Assembly: GCF_001922345.1 (NCBI RefSeq)
Contig: NZ_CP018811.1
Span: 2,666,001 to 2,730,000 of the forward strand
DNA from: Paraburkholderia sp. SOS3
Lineage (GTDB): Bacteria > Pseudomonadota > Gammaproteobacteria > Burkholderiales > Burkholderiaceae
Length of the DNA: 64,000 nt
Direction: 5' to 3'
Made by a program: the position numbers and the translations under genes. Of this stretch, positions 18,259-26,276 are shown one piece after another. Below the pieces are notes generated by a model. It was not told where the DNA came from. It made no database searches and was given only the letters and a program-made list of their open reading frames with translations. Each line of letters opens with the position of its first letter. Position 1 is the stretch's first letter.

Positions 18259-19875
18259 CTAGCGGACGTGCGAAAGAATTTTGCGCGTCGGCGGAAAGCG
18301 GTCCGTCGTTTTCTCGGCGGGCGCACTGCTGCCGTTGCCTTCACTCGGATAGCGGCGCAATTGCACGCGGTGTGCATTCGCATGCTGCGGATATGCGCCC
18401 GACGCGGTCGCGGAACCATTGCCGACGTTGCCGGCGCTTGCGGTGCCGCCACTGCCGTTGCGGTTCGCGCTGGCGGCCGGCAACGCATTCTTGACCGCGG
18501 CCGACTCCGGCATTGCACGCGCCACGGGCGCCGTCGCAGGCATGGCCTGCTCCGGCGTTCGCGCAGTCAGCGCGACTACGCTCTGCTGCTCGCTAACCGC
18601 ATCGACGTTGACCGACGCATAGCTCGGCATCTGCGCATGTCCGGACGCCGCCGCGACGTCATCGCCGTACGCGTGCGCGCCCGTCTCGCTACATTCGCGA
18701 TCGATCCATTCGGTCGCCCATTCGAGCGCGAAACGGCGCGCCGCTTCTTCGTCCTCGAAACGCGGACCGATCAGCCCGGACCGCTCGATGCGCCGGCCAT
18801 CTCTCAAGATTTCGGCCCACGCGCGATACATCGAACTGGCGACCTGCTCGGCAACGACGTAAATCACATAGCCGCGTTCGTCGTCGAACTGCGCGCCGCC
18901 CGGCATCGCGAGATTCATCCACAGCGGCGCGTGATAGTTCGCAAGGTCGTGCTGACGGCTGTGGCCCCAGTCGTCGTCCGACCCGCCATCGGCTTGCGTA
19001 TGGCCCGCGTACGCCCGCTCGTATTGGTCCTCGTGAGCGCCGTCGAAGCGGCGGACATCGGCGTGCCCGTCGAAGGCATAACCGCCGGCTCCCTCCGGGT
19101 GATCGTCGAACTGGCGAGTGCCGTTCGGCAGATCGTTGAATCGCGACCCGTCGAACTGCGGCTTGGCGAGCGGCGCGCGCTCCGATGCAGCGCCGTATGA
19201 CGCGCCATATCGCGTGTCGCGCTCGACATGCGCGTCAAGCATCTCGCGCGGCGCGTGCGCCTGCGCCTGCGCCGCACGCGCACGGGTGACCTCGCGCAGC
19301 ACGTCTTCGTCGGGCGAACTCGACGCACCGGCGCCCGATGCATCGGCGTGAGCCGGCGGCGCGACGTCGTCCGAGAAAGTTTGCTCGTCGACCGCGCCCG
19401 CGAGCTGGCGCGTGATATCGGCCATTGCGCCAAGCGGACGCCAGCCGTTCGCGACGCCTGTGGCGGAGCCGGCGGTTTGCCAGGACTCCGGGCTCTTCCA
19501 GTAGACGCCGCGCACGGTGTCGTCGCGCGGCTTCGGCTGCTCGACTTCAGGCGCCGGCTTCGCCACGGCGGGCGGAGTCGGTTCGGGGATATACGCGAAC
19601 GTGCGGCCCGTCTCGGACAGAAGACGAACCATTTCGATCAGGGTTCCATTGGCCTGCCATTCTTCGAAACGGCGGCGGCAGGTCGGGCCGGACGGATAAC
19701 GCCCGGGCAGCTTCGACCAGGGTTCGCCGGTTGTGAGAATCCACAACACAGCGTTGGCGACGATGCGTGGTTCGGCTCGCGGCCGTCCACGGCGATTCAA
19801 CCGGACGGCTGGCTCATCGGAAACGAGCGCGGATAGCCGAGCCCATTCGTCATTGCTTAGCTCATCGAAAAACAT
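18259..19875 (-). CDS. fusion of IS5-type transposase HTH domain with an unknown C-terminal domain
   Basis: A 538-residue protein. Residues 1-90 match the N-terminal DNA-binding domain of IS5-group transposases (DUF4096 type): LSNDEWARLSALV, RRGRPRAEPRIV, LWILTTGEPWSKLPGRY, then CRRRFEEWQANGT. The catalytic DDE domain is absent. A Pro-rich linker leads to a long disordered, Ala/Asp/Gly-rich region. A compact domain at about 305-395 contains YVIYVVAEQVASSMYRAW and EEAARRFALEWATEWID, and a Ser/Thr-rich tail follows. The ATG at 19875 has GGAG 8 bases upstream. No flanking terminal repeats are seen, so it looks like a domesticated DNA-binding domain rather than a mobile element. A regulatory role for the bce locus is only an inference from position. 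Confidence 0.7.
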   Translation of the reverse strand: MFFDELSNDEWARLSALVSDEPAVRLNRRGRPRAEPRIVANAVLWILTTGEPWSKLPGRYPSGPTCRRRFEEWQANGTLIEMVRLLSETGRTFAYIPEPTPPAVAKPAPEVEQPKPRDDTVRGVYWKSPESWQTAGSATGVANGWRPLGAMADITRQLAGAVDEQTFSDDVAPPAHADASGAGASSSPDEDVLREVTRARAAQAQAHAPREMLDAHVERDTRYGASYGAASERAPLAKPQFDGSRFNDLPNGTRQFDDHPEGAGGYAFDGHADVRRFDGAHEDQYERAYAGHTQADGGSDDDWGHSRQHDLANYHAPLWMNLAMPGGAQFDDERGYVIYVVAEQVASSMYRAWAEILRDGRRIERSGLIGPRFEDEEAARRFALEWATEWIDRECSETGAHAYGDDVAAASGHAQMPSYASVNVDAVSEQQSVVALTARTPEQAMPATAPVARAMPESAAVKNALPAASANRNGSGGTASAGNVGNGSATASGAYPQHANAHRVQLRRYPSEGNGSSAPAEKTTDRFPPTRKILSHVR

Positions 19876-20895
19876 GCATTTCTCCACGCGGGCCAGGCCA
19901 GGCCGCGGCTTTGGGCCGTCACGAACTTCTACGGTTCGTGTAAGCGCCCCCGGTTGCACAATATGTTTTTCCGTTCCGGCTGCATCGCGAAGAAAGCGCA
20001 TGGCGCACGGCGCCAGTGCGTGTTTTCCCAATTAGCGCGCACGAAACGTGGTCTCACTCATGCATGGGAGAATTTGTGCACGAAGCATACCATTACCAGG
20101 GTAAGCGTGAATGGGCTGCGGGCAAGTGTTACGGATAGAAACAATCTTGTCCTGTTTGCCGGGCTGTTTTGAATGCGTTTGTCACGTAAACGTCGTGCAT
20201 TCTGTTGCAGCGAACGCGCGCTTCGCGGCAAGCATCGGCCGCTTATGCGCTTCTTCGTTTAGCTTATTCAAACGATCGCGCCAACCACCGCACAACCTGC
20301 TTTGCAAGCCATCCGAACGGCATGCGTTGCGTGATTCATACGCTTCGTCACGCGTCGCTGTTGCGCCACTGTTGCACCTCGCTTACGCGAATCTGAATAG
20401 CAACATGTCTTCGATGTTCACGCGTTCGCCGAACGGTTCGCAAATCGCGACTGCCGCTCGCGTCCACGCATTTTGCAGCGCGACTTCGATGCCGGTTACG
20501 CTTGCCGATATGCCGTGATCGCGCGCTTGTCCCGCTCGTCATCACGATCGTGATCGCAGTCGGAGAATGACTAAGCGCAGGCCGCACGGATTCGTTTCAA
20601 CGCACGGGCGTTGCCTCGGCTTCACCGACGGCATTGCGAGTCTCCTTCATTGCGAAAAGCGAGTGGACAAAACGGCAACGCGTATTGCGCATATCGCGCA
20701 TCGGCGCAAGCGTCGTTAGCGGGGATACCGGATACCAGGGAAACACCTGCCCTGCCCGCGCGCATAACCGTCAACCGGTGCACCCGTTTGCCCGTTCTGA
20801 CATTTACCATTCAATACGATGGTGCAGTCAACGGGCCGGACGTCTTTGCCCCGGATCGAATAACGACGAATAACCGATAACCGATGGAGTCTCCC
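19876..20895. other. 1-kb gene-poor region
   Basis: No frame here shows a credible gene: the open frames are short, lack ribosome binding sites and do not resemble known families. GC content is lower than in flanking coding DNA. The left end is the leader of the transposase-derived gene, the right end that of the PsiF-like gene. It could hide a small RNA or the remains of a decayed insertion, but I see no direct sign of either. Confidence 0.5.
20797..20814 (+). promoter_or_regulatory. weak PHO-box-like site upstream of the PsiF-like gene
   Basis: CTGACAT-TTAC-CATTCAA resembles the PhoB box layout of two 7-base half-sites spaced by four. The first half differs from CTGTCAT at one base and the second at three. 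It lies 82 bases before the start of a gene whose family includes phosphate-starvation-inducible PsiF. Weak by sequence alone. Confidence 0.25.
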
Positions 20896-21192
20896 ATGAA
20901 GATCCAATCCGCAATCGCCGCACTCGTACTCGGCGCAGTCCTCGCAGCGCCCGCCTTCGCCGAAAACAGCCAGCAGAACAAAATGACGATGTGCAACAAG
21001 CAGGCCGGCGACAAGAAAGGCGATGAACGCAAGGCGTTCATGAAGAACTGCCTGTCGGCATCGTCGGCGATGGCGGCCTCCGCGCCGATGACGCAGCAGG
21101 AGAAGATGAAGGCGTGCAACACGCAGGCCGGCGACAAGAAAGGCGACGAGCGCAAGGCATTCATGAAGAGCTGCCTCAGCAACAAGGGGTAA
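20896..21192 (+). CDS. exported PsiF repeat protein
   Basis: A 98-residue small secreted protein. The signal peptide MKIQSAIAALVLGAVLAAPAFA is followed by two PsiF repeats. Each has the pattern M-x-C-N-x-Q-A-G-D-K-K-G-D-E-R-K-A-F-M-K-x-C, at about residues 30-52 and 73-95, joined by an Ala/Ser/Met linker. Two cysteines per repeat could form disulphides in the periplasm. In enterobacteria psiF belongs to the phosphate-starvation regulon; its biochemical role is unknown. The ATG at 20896 was chosen because GGAG sits 8 bases upstream and because it starts the signal peptide; the ATG at 20884 overlaps that GGAG. Confidence 0.85.
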   Translation: MKIQSAIAALVLGAVLAAPAFAENSQQNKMTMCNKQAGDKKGDERKAFMKNCLSASSAMAASAPMTQQEKMKACNTQAGDKKGDERKAFMKSCLSNKG

Positions 21193-21218
21193 GCGCGGAC
21201 TCCCCGCAGGTACGCTGT

Positions 21219-21268
21219 GGCGAGGCGCCAGGCCTCGCCTGAACCGGCGCGTTCGCGCGACGCGCCGG
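21219..21268 (+). terminator. two adjacent GC hairpins after the PsiF-like gene
   Basis: A 7-bp stem GGCGAGG/CCTCGCC (21219-21239) is followed by an 8-bp stem CCGGCGCG/CGCGCCGG (21244-21268). They begin 26 bases after the stop codon. No T-tract follows, so intrinsic termination is doubtful. Confidence 0.35.
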
Positions 21269-21445
21269 CCAGTCGTTGCACCCGCAAGCATCGACGCCTC
21301 CCGTACAACGGCAAGTTACGCCGGGGCCGTTTTCTTCTATGATGGCGGCACAAACGGCCCACAATACGCAATAGAAAAGACAGCCGACACACCAGAAAGG
21401 GCCGCCCGCTTGGTGGTATGCCAAAGCGCATGCACGGAGGCAACA

Positions 21446-21964
21446 ATGGTTGGGAGACACAAGAATCGATGGCTGCGCCGCTGGCTCGTCACGATCATCT
21501 TCTGGTCGGTGCCGGTGGGGATCGTCGCAGTGCGCGAAATTCAGGAGGAGATGGCCTATAACCGGGTCGACCTGAACAACGCGCTCACGAGCTGGCAATT
21601 CACCGACGCGCAGCGCGCCGCCGGCGCGCCAGTTCATTGCCGCGGCACGCCCGATGTCGCACGCGACGCCGGCTGTCCGGCCGACGTGCTCGCCGCGAAC
21701 GCGCCACGCCAGCAGGAAGCGATCGACGAATACAACCTGCGGCGGCGCACGCTCGCGTCCTACCTGTGGCATGCGTTCGTCGGGTACTGGGTCGTGCCGG
21801 CGGCGACGCTGTTCGTGATCGGCGCGCTGATCGGCGGCATCCGGCGCGCGCTGCGCCGGCCGCCTGCCGATCGCGTCGCGAGCCACATCGTGCCGGGCAC
21901 TGCTGCGCCGGGCACGGCTCCGGGTGCCGCGCAGCATTCTTCGAAGGGCACGGCGAATCGTTAG
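21446..21964 (+). CDS. hypothetical two-TM membrane protein
   Basis: A 172-residue protein I do not recognise. A basic N-terminus (GRHKNRWLRRW) leads into a first membrane segment, WLVTIIFWSVPVGIVAV. A hydrophilic loop of about 90 residues contains two cysteines (HCRGTPD and AGCPADV), and a second segment follows, WVVPAATLFVIGALIGG. The positive-inside rule puts both ends in the cytoplasm and the loop in the periplasm, where the two cysteines could pair. The C-terminal tail is Ala/Pro-rich. The ATG at 21446 has GGAGG 6 bases upstream, a strong reason to prefer it over the ATG at 21410. It stands alone on its strand. Confidence 0.7.
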   Translation: MVGRHKNRWLRRWLVTIIFWSVPVGIVAVREIQEEMAYNRVDLNNALTSWQFTDAQRAAGAPVHCRGTPDVARDAGCPADVLAANAPRQQEAIDEYNLRRRTLASYLWHAFVGYWVVPAATLFVIGALIGGIRRALRRPPADRVASHIVPGTAAPGTAPGAAQHSSKGTANR

Positions 21965-22326
21965 GCCCCAGCCAGTGATGCGCAGCCGCAACACTTTCAG
22001 GAACATTTCAGTGGCTCGCGGCAGCCGCGCGAATCGAGTAAAAACAACCCGTTTTCGCGGAGCTTGCCCGGCCAGCCAATCATCAGCCAAAAGCCGCTGC
22101 GGCAAGAGCCGCGCACCATGCGAATCCGCCGTGCGCGCCTATGCGGCACAGGTCACAGGCGAGGTCAGATTTACCCGAAGTTTTGCCCGGATGGCCGGAA
22201 ACGCCCATCACACAAGGCGTTGCGGGCGGCCCCCAAAAGGCACTCTTTACTCATCTGTGTGTTATAACTAAACGGCAACCCGCGTGAACTGAGGCTGCAT
22301 CCCCGGAACCACGATGGAGAAAAACG
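21965..22326. other. 362-bp intergenic region before the SYLF gene
   Basis: No gene seen. Near the right end TATAAC (22263-22268) could serve as a -10 element for the downstream lipoprotein gene, about 60 bases before its start, but no good -35 hexamer lies 16-18 bases upstream. Confidence 0.4.
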
Positions 22327-22914
22327 ATGCAAAGACGAAACTTCATTCTAAAAAGTAGCGCTGCGCTCGCTTTCGGAAGTCTTGCACTGGCAGGCTGCAC
22401 CACCACCGGGAAGTCTGGAGAATCGGCCGCGACAGATATGTCGAAGCGCCAGTCGATCGACGCAAGCGTCGACGGCACGATGTCTCGGCTCTATTCCACG
22501 GTCGCCGGTTCGCGCGAACTGGTCGCGAAGTCGCGCGGCGTGCTCGTGTTCCCCTCCGTGCTCCAGGTCGGCTTCATCGTCGGCGGGCAATACGGCGAAG
22601 GCGCGTTGCGCGTAGGCGGCAGTTCGGTTGGGTACTACAGCACCGTGTCGGGCTCGTTCGGTCTGCAAGCAGGCGCGCAATCGAAGGCGATCATTTTCTG
22701 CTTCATGACCCAGGATGCGCTCGACCGATTCCGCAGCGCGGATGGCTGGTCGGTCGGCGCCGATGCATCGGTTGCGCTCGTGAAGGTCGGCGCAAACGGC
22801 GCGGTCGATTCGACGACGGCAACTGCGCCCGTCGAGGTGTTCATCCTGACGAATGCCGGCTTGATGGCCGATGTGTCGCTGGCCGGCACGAAGGTGACAA
22901 GGCTCAAGATCTAA
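22327..22914 (+). CDS. SYLF/Ysc84-type lipid-binding lipoprotein
   Basis: A 195-residue exported protein. The N-terminus MQRRNFILKSSAALAFGS has a twin-Arg-like pair and ends in the lipobox LAGC (Cys24), so it is probably a lipoprotein. The rest is a SYLF domain, a family that binds phosphoinositides in eukaryotes and has unknown ligands in bacteria. Typical stretches are SRGVLVFPSVLQVGFIVGGQ, GYYSTVSGSFGLQAGAQSKA and GLMADVSLAGTKVTRL. Spacing and length match bacterial family members. GGAG lies 10 bases before the ATG. A strong terminator follows, so it is probably monocistronic. Confidence 0.88.
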   Translation: MQRRNFILKSSAALAFGSLALAGCTTTGKSGESAATDMSKRQSIDASVDGTMSRLYSTVAGSRELVAKSRGVLVFPSVLQVGFIVGGQYGEGALRVGGSSVGYYSTVSGSFGLQAGAQSKAIIFCFMTQDALDRFRSADGWSVGADASVALVKVGANGAVDSTTATAPVEVFILTNAGLMADVSLAGTKVTRLKI

Positions 22915-23011
22915 CCGGCCGCCGATCCGCCATCGGCATCCGGGGAACTCGCGCGGCACTCCCGCCCGGGAATCCGCGTGCGGCACCGACGGACATCGGC
23001 AGGAAAGTTGG

Positions 23012-23048
23012 CCCCACGTCTCTTCACCGGGACGTGGGGTTTTGTTTT
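23012..23048 (+). terminator. intrinsic terminator after the SYLF gene
   Basis: Perfect 9-bp stem CCCCACGTC / GACGTGGGG with a 10-base loop, followed by TTTTGTTTT. It is about 97 bases downstream of the SYLF stop codon. A textbook rho-independent terminator. Confidence 0.9.
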
Positions 23049-23191
23049 GCGAGCACGGTATCCCCTTATTGCCTCATCGAGCGGCTCGCTGAACAGAATG
23101 GGATGTGTCGTCGCCGTCGAACGACACGTCGAATGCCGGCCCGCGTCTTGGCCGCGCAACCGCCAACTTCTTCATTTGCAGGAAGGTAACG

Positions 23192-23548
23192 ATGAAAATC
23201 ACGAATCAGCAGCAACCGTTTGCCGCCACGCAGGCTGACACGTCCGCGTCTCCGGTAACAGCCGGACTTAACGGTCCGCGCATCACGCCCTTGCCGATCG
23301 TCGATCGACACCCGGCCAACGACTTCGCCAATGGGGGCTGGGAGCGGCGCTCGTCCCTGCCGCCGACGCTCACGAGCAAGCCCTGGCAGCCCGCCGCCGA
23401 CAACCATGCCGATTGCCGCTGCGAATCGATGACGAAGGGGATGTCGTCGGAGCCGAAGGGCAAGGACGTTTCCGAGCCGCCCATGACGTTGCTCGGCCAC
23501 GACTCGCTGCTTGGAGTCTCGCGCGAGACCCGCGACGACGCGGCATAG
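23192..23548 (+). CDS. small Ser/Thr/Gln-rich hypothetical protein
   Basis: A 118-residue protein I do not recognise. It is supported by a strong AGGAAGG 6 bases before the ATG and by G/C-rich third codon positions like those of neighbouring genes. The first 30 residues (KITNQQQPFAATQADTSASP) are polar, rich in Gln, Thr, Ser and Ala, and lack a Sec signal peptide, as is common in type III effectors. The remainder is probably disordered, with one CRC cysteine pair. It sits alone after a terminator and converges on the GT4 gene. A longer frame to 23105 exists but lacks a ribosome site. Confidence 0.5.
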   Translation: MKITNQQQPFAATQADTSASPVTAGLNGPRITPLPIVDRHPANDFANGGWERRSSLPPTLTSKPWQPAADNHADCRCESMTKGMSSEPKGKDVSEPPMTLLGHDSLLGVSRETRDDAA

Positions 23549-23628
23549 AAGCGCTGTGCAACGCACGCTTGCGTGCCGCGCGCGCACCTCGCGCACCTCG
23601 CACGCGGTGCGACGCAGGCGTGTCGCCG

Positions 23629-24702
23629 TCACACGTTCGTCGACGACGCGTCGATGACCTTGAATCGCGAACGCTTCTGCGCGCGGATCACCGCCTGATA
23701 CGCGTCGACGTACTGCTGGGCCATCCGGTGCGACGTGAAGCGCTCTTCGAAGCGTTGACGCACGCCCTTGCGCGGCACCTTGTGCAGCCGGTTCAACGCC
23801 GCCACCGCGCCGATCTCGTCTTCGACGATAAAGCCCGATACGCCGTCATCGACCACTTCCGGCACCGCGCCGCGATTGAACGCAACCACCGGTGTCCCGC
23901 AGGCCATCGCCTCGATCATCACGAGGCCGAACGGCTCCGGCCAGTCGATCGGAAACAGCAGCGCGTGCGCGCCCGACAGGAACCCGGCCTTCTGCTCGTC
24001 GGCGATCTCGCCGATGTACTCCACGTACGGCAAATCGAACAGCGGCTTGATATCGCGCTCGAAGTATTCGCGGTCGGCCGCGTCGACTTTTGCCGCGATG
24101 CGGATCGGCATGCCGCAGCGGCCCGCGATGCGAATCGCCGTATCGACGCGTTTCTCCGGCGAAATGCGGCCGAGAAACGCGAGGTACTTCTGCTCGACCG
24201 GCTGCGGCGTATAAAGCGTTTCGGGCAGCCCGTGATAGACGGTCGTGAGCCAGCGCGCCTGCGGCAACGGCTGGCGCTGCGAATTCGAAATGGAGATGAC
24301 GGGCGCGGTGTTGAAGGTGTCGAACACCGGCTGCTGTTCGGGCAGATCGAGGCGGCCGTGCAAGGTCGTGACGAACGGCGTCTCCTGGCGCTTGAATACC
24401 GAGAACGAGTAGTAATCCATATGAAAATGCAGCACGTCGAACTGGCTGGCCTGGCGGCGCACCAGTTCCATCAGCAGCATGTGCGGCGCAACGCGGTCGC
24501 GAATGCCGGGGTCGAGGCGCAGTGCGCGCGGCCAGACCGCTTCGAGCTTCGCGTTCGTCACCGAATCGCCGCTTGCAAACAGCGTCACGTCGTGGCCGAG
24601 GTCGACGAGCGCCTCGGTGATGTACGACACGACACGTTCAGTGCCGCCATATAGCTTCGGCGGGACCGATTCGGTCAAGGGGGCGATCTGCGCAATTCTC
24701 AT
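23629..24702 (-). CDS. GT4 family glycosyltransferase
   Basis: A 357-residue GT-B glycosyltransferase. It begins RIAQIAPLTESVPPKLYGG, whose PPKLYGGTE loop marks a widespread GT4 subgroup. Later come FLGRISPEKRVDTAI and the donor site FPIDWPEPFGLVMIEAMACG with the E-x7-E pair. Substrate unknown. The ATG at 24702 has GGAG 8 bases upstream. It is outside the bce locus and on the same strand as the ATPase and otsA genes, but 369 bp separate it from them, so it may be its own unit. A role in a small storage or surface glycan is possible but not shown. Confidence 0.85.
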   Translation of the reverse strand: MRIAQIAPLTESVPPKLYGGTERVVSYITEALVDLGHDVTLFASGDSVTNAKLEAVWPRALRLDPGIRDRVAPHMLLMELVRRQASQFDVLHFHMDYYSFSVFKRQETPFVTTLHGRLDLPEQQPVFDTFNTAPVISISNSQRQPLPQARWLTTVYHGLPETLYTPQPVEQKYLAFLGRISPEKRVDTAIRIAGRCGMPIRIAAKVDAADREYFERDIKPLFDLPYVEYIGEIADEQKAGFLSGAHALLFPIDWPEPFGLVMIEAMACGTPVVAFNRGAVPEVVDDGVSGFIVEDEIGAVAALNRLHKVPRKGVRQRFEERFTSHRMAQQYVDAYQAVIRAQKRSRFKVIDASSTNV

Positions 24703-25071
24703 GGCGTCTCCGTAGTGGCGAGCGACTGTGCCATTGCGGCGGGCCTGCGGGCAATCGGAGCGGATCGCGCGGTCGACGTATCGTCGAACCGCGCGGTCCG
24801 CTCCGCATGCTCGCCCTCCCATGCACGATGGCTTTTTGCCTTGTCTGCTTGTGTCCTGCTTTTGTCGTTTTAGCCGGCCCGTTTCTCCTGGCCGTTCGTT
24901 TTGCTTACCTTACATGTGTCGATTATTGCCTGGCTCGCCGAAAAAAACTGCGTCTATTTCACTTGAAGAGCGCTGTTACAGTCGGGAAACATTCGCTCAC
25001 GAATCGCCATGCGGGGCGATCAGGCGCGCCGCGCCGCTGCGCATCGCGTGCCGCACGGCTTACCGCACGGC
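24703..25071. other. 369-bp intergenic region
   Basis: Leader of the GT4 gene and tail of the ATPase gene. Part of it (about 24830-24960) is richer in T than its surroundings. No gene, hairpin plus T-run, or clear promoter was seen. Confidence 0.4.
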
Positions 25072-26235
25072 TTAACGCGCCGGCCATTTCCACGGCGGGA
25101 TGTCGAGCTCGTCGCTGCCCATGATGCGCGTCGCGCCGAGTTCCTTTTCGAGCACGAGCGACCGGCTGCCGCTTTCGCGTTCGAGCGCCGCGATCAGGCG
25201 CGCCGCATGCGAGACGACGAGCACCTGCGAATGCGCCGATGCTTGCACGATCAACCGTCCGAGCGCGGGCAACAGGTCCGGATGCAGGCTCGTCTCCGGT
25301 TCGTTGAGCACGAGCAGCGCGGGCGGCCGCGGCGTCAGCAGCGCCGCGATCAGCAGCAGATAGCGCAGCGTGCCGTCCGACAGCTCGGCGGCCTTCAACG
25401 GCCGCAGCAGCCCATGCTGGTGCATCGTCACCTCGAAGCGTCCGTCGAGGTTGGCGATGTCGATGCGCGAGCCCGGAAACGCATCGGCGACTGCGTCGTC
25501 GAGGGCCTGCGGCGAACCGATCTCGCGGATCGTCTGCAGCGCGGCGGCAAGGTCGGCGCCGTCGTCGGCGAGCACCGGCGTATGCGTGCCGATTTGCGGC
25601 AGCCGCGCGGGCGCGCTCGCGTCGGTGCGGAAGTAGTCGTAGAAGCGCCACGAGCGGATCTGCTCGCGCACCGCGAGCATTTCCGGCGCGCCGCGCGGAT
25701 CGGCGAACTCGGTCATCATGCTGTCGAAGCTCGCCACGCTTTGCGGCACGGTTTGCCATTCGCCGTCGTCGGCGCGCGTGCGCAGCGAGGCGCCGTGGCG
25801 GTCGACGAGCAACGCCGACGGGCGCAAGACGGGCCCGCTCCAGATGCATTCGCGCTTGATCACGGGGTCGAGGCCGAACTGCGTGGGCCCTGGAACCGGC
25901 AGCCCGAGGTCGATCGCGTAGCCGAAGTCGTCGCCGGCAAAGCCCAGGCGCAGGTTCACGGGCTCGTGGCGGCGCGTACCCTGTACCGGCTGTTCGCCTT
26001 CGCGCATCGCGCGCGAGAAACGTTCGGGGCCCGCCCATAGCGTCGATTGCAGGCCGCCTTCGCGCGCAAGCGACGGAATCACGCCGCCGCGCGCAGTCGC
26101 CGCAAGCAGCCGCAATGCGCGATAGACGTTCGATTTGCCGCTGCCGTTCGGGCCGGTCACGACATTGAGCCGGCCAAGCGGCACGATCATGTCGCGCAGC
26201 GAGCGGTAATGGGCGATCGCGAGTGTGGTCAGCAC
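25072..26235 (-). CDS. RecF/SMC-like AAA ATPase
   Basis: A 387-residue predicted ATPase of the RecF/OLD-like group. The N-terminus LAIAHYRSLRDMIVPLGRLN is typical of these proteins, followed by Walker A GPNGSGKS near residue 30. A C-terminal ABC-like signature is ELSDGTLRYLLL; Walker B is LLVLNEPETSLHP and the switch His lies in VVSHAARL. No nuclease (TOPRIM) domain is seen, so it is not a full OLD nuclease. The GTG at 26235 was chosen because it aligns with the family's usual start; there is no strong ribosome site. It lies 41 bases downstream of otsA and may be cotranscribed with it. Function unknown. Confidence 0.75.
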   Translation of the reverse strand: MLTTLAIAHYRSLRDMIVPLGRLNVVTGPNGSGKSNVYRALRLLAATARGGVIPSLAREGGLQSTLWAGPERFSRAMREGEQPVQGTRRHEPVNLRLGFAGDDFGYAIDLGLPVPGPTQFGLDPVIKRECIWSGPVLRPSALLVDRHGASLRTRADDGEWQTVPQSVASFDSMMTEFADPRGAPEMLAVREQIRSWRFYDYFRTDASAPARLPQIGTHTPVLADDGADLAAALQTIREIGSPQALDDAVADAFPGSRIDIANLDGRFEVTMHQHGLLRPLKAAELSDGTLRYLLLIAALLTPRPPALLVLNEPETSLHPDLLPALGRLIVQASAHSQVLVVSHAARLIAALERESGSRSLVLEKELGATRIMGSDELDIPPWKWPAR

Positions 26236-26276
26236 GCGGATGTCGGGTCGCCGGTTAAGCGTTGAGCGCGCGGCGC

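Noticed and set aside
18259..20040. Intact IS5-type insertion sequence
   Set aside because: Only the DNA-binding domain is present; the DDE domain, terminal inverted repeats and target duplication were not found.
20111..20518. 135-codon plus-strand frame in the gene-poor region
   Set aside because: No ribosome site, no recognisable domain, and third-base composition unlike neighbouring genes.
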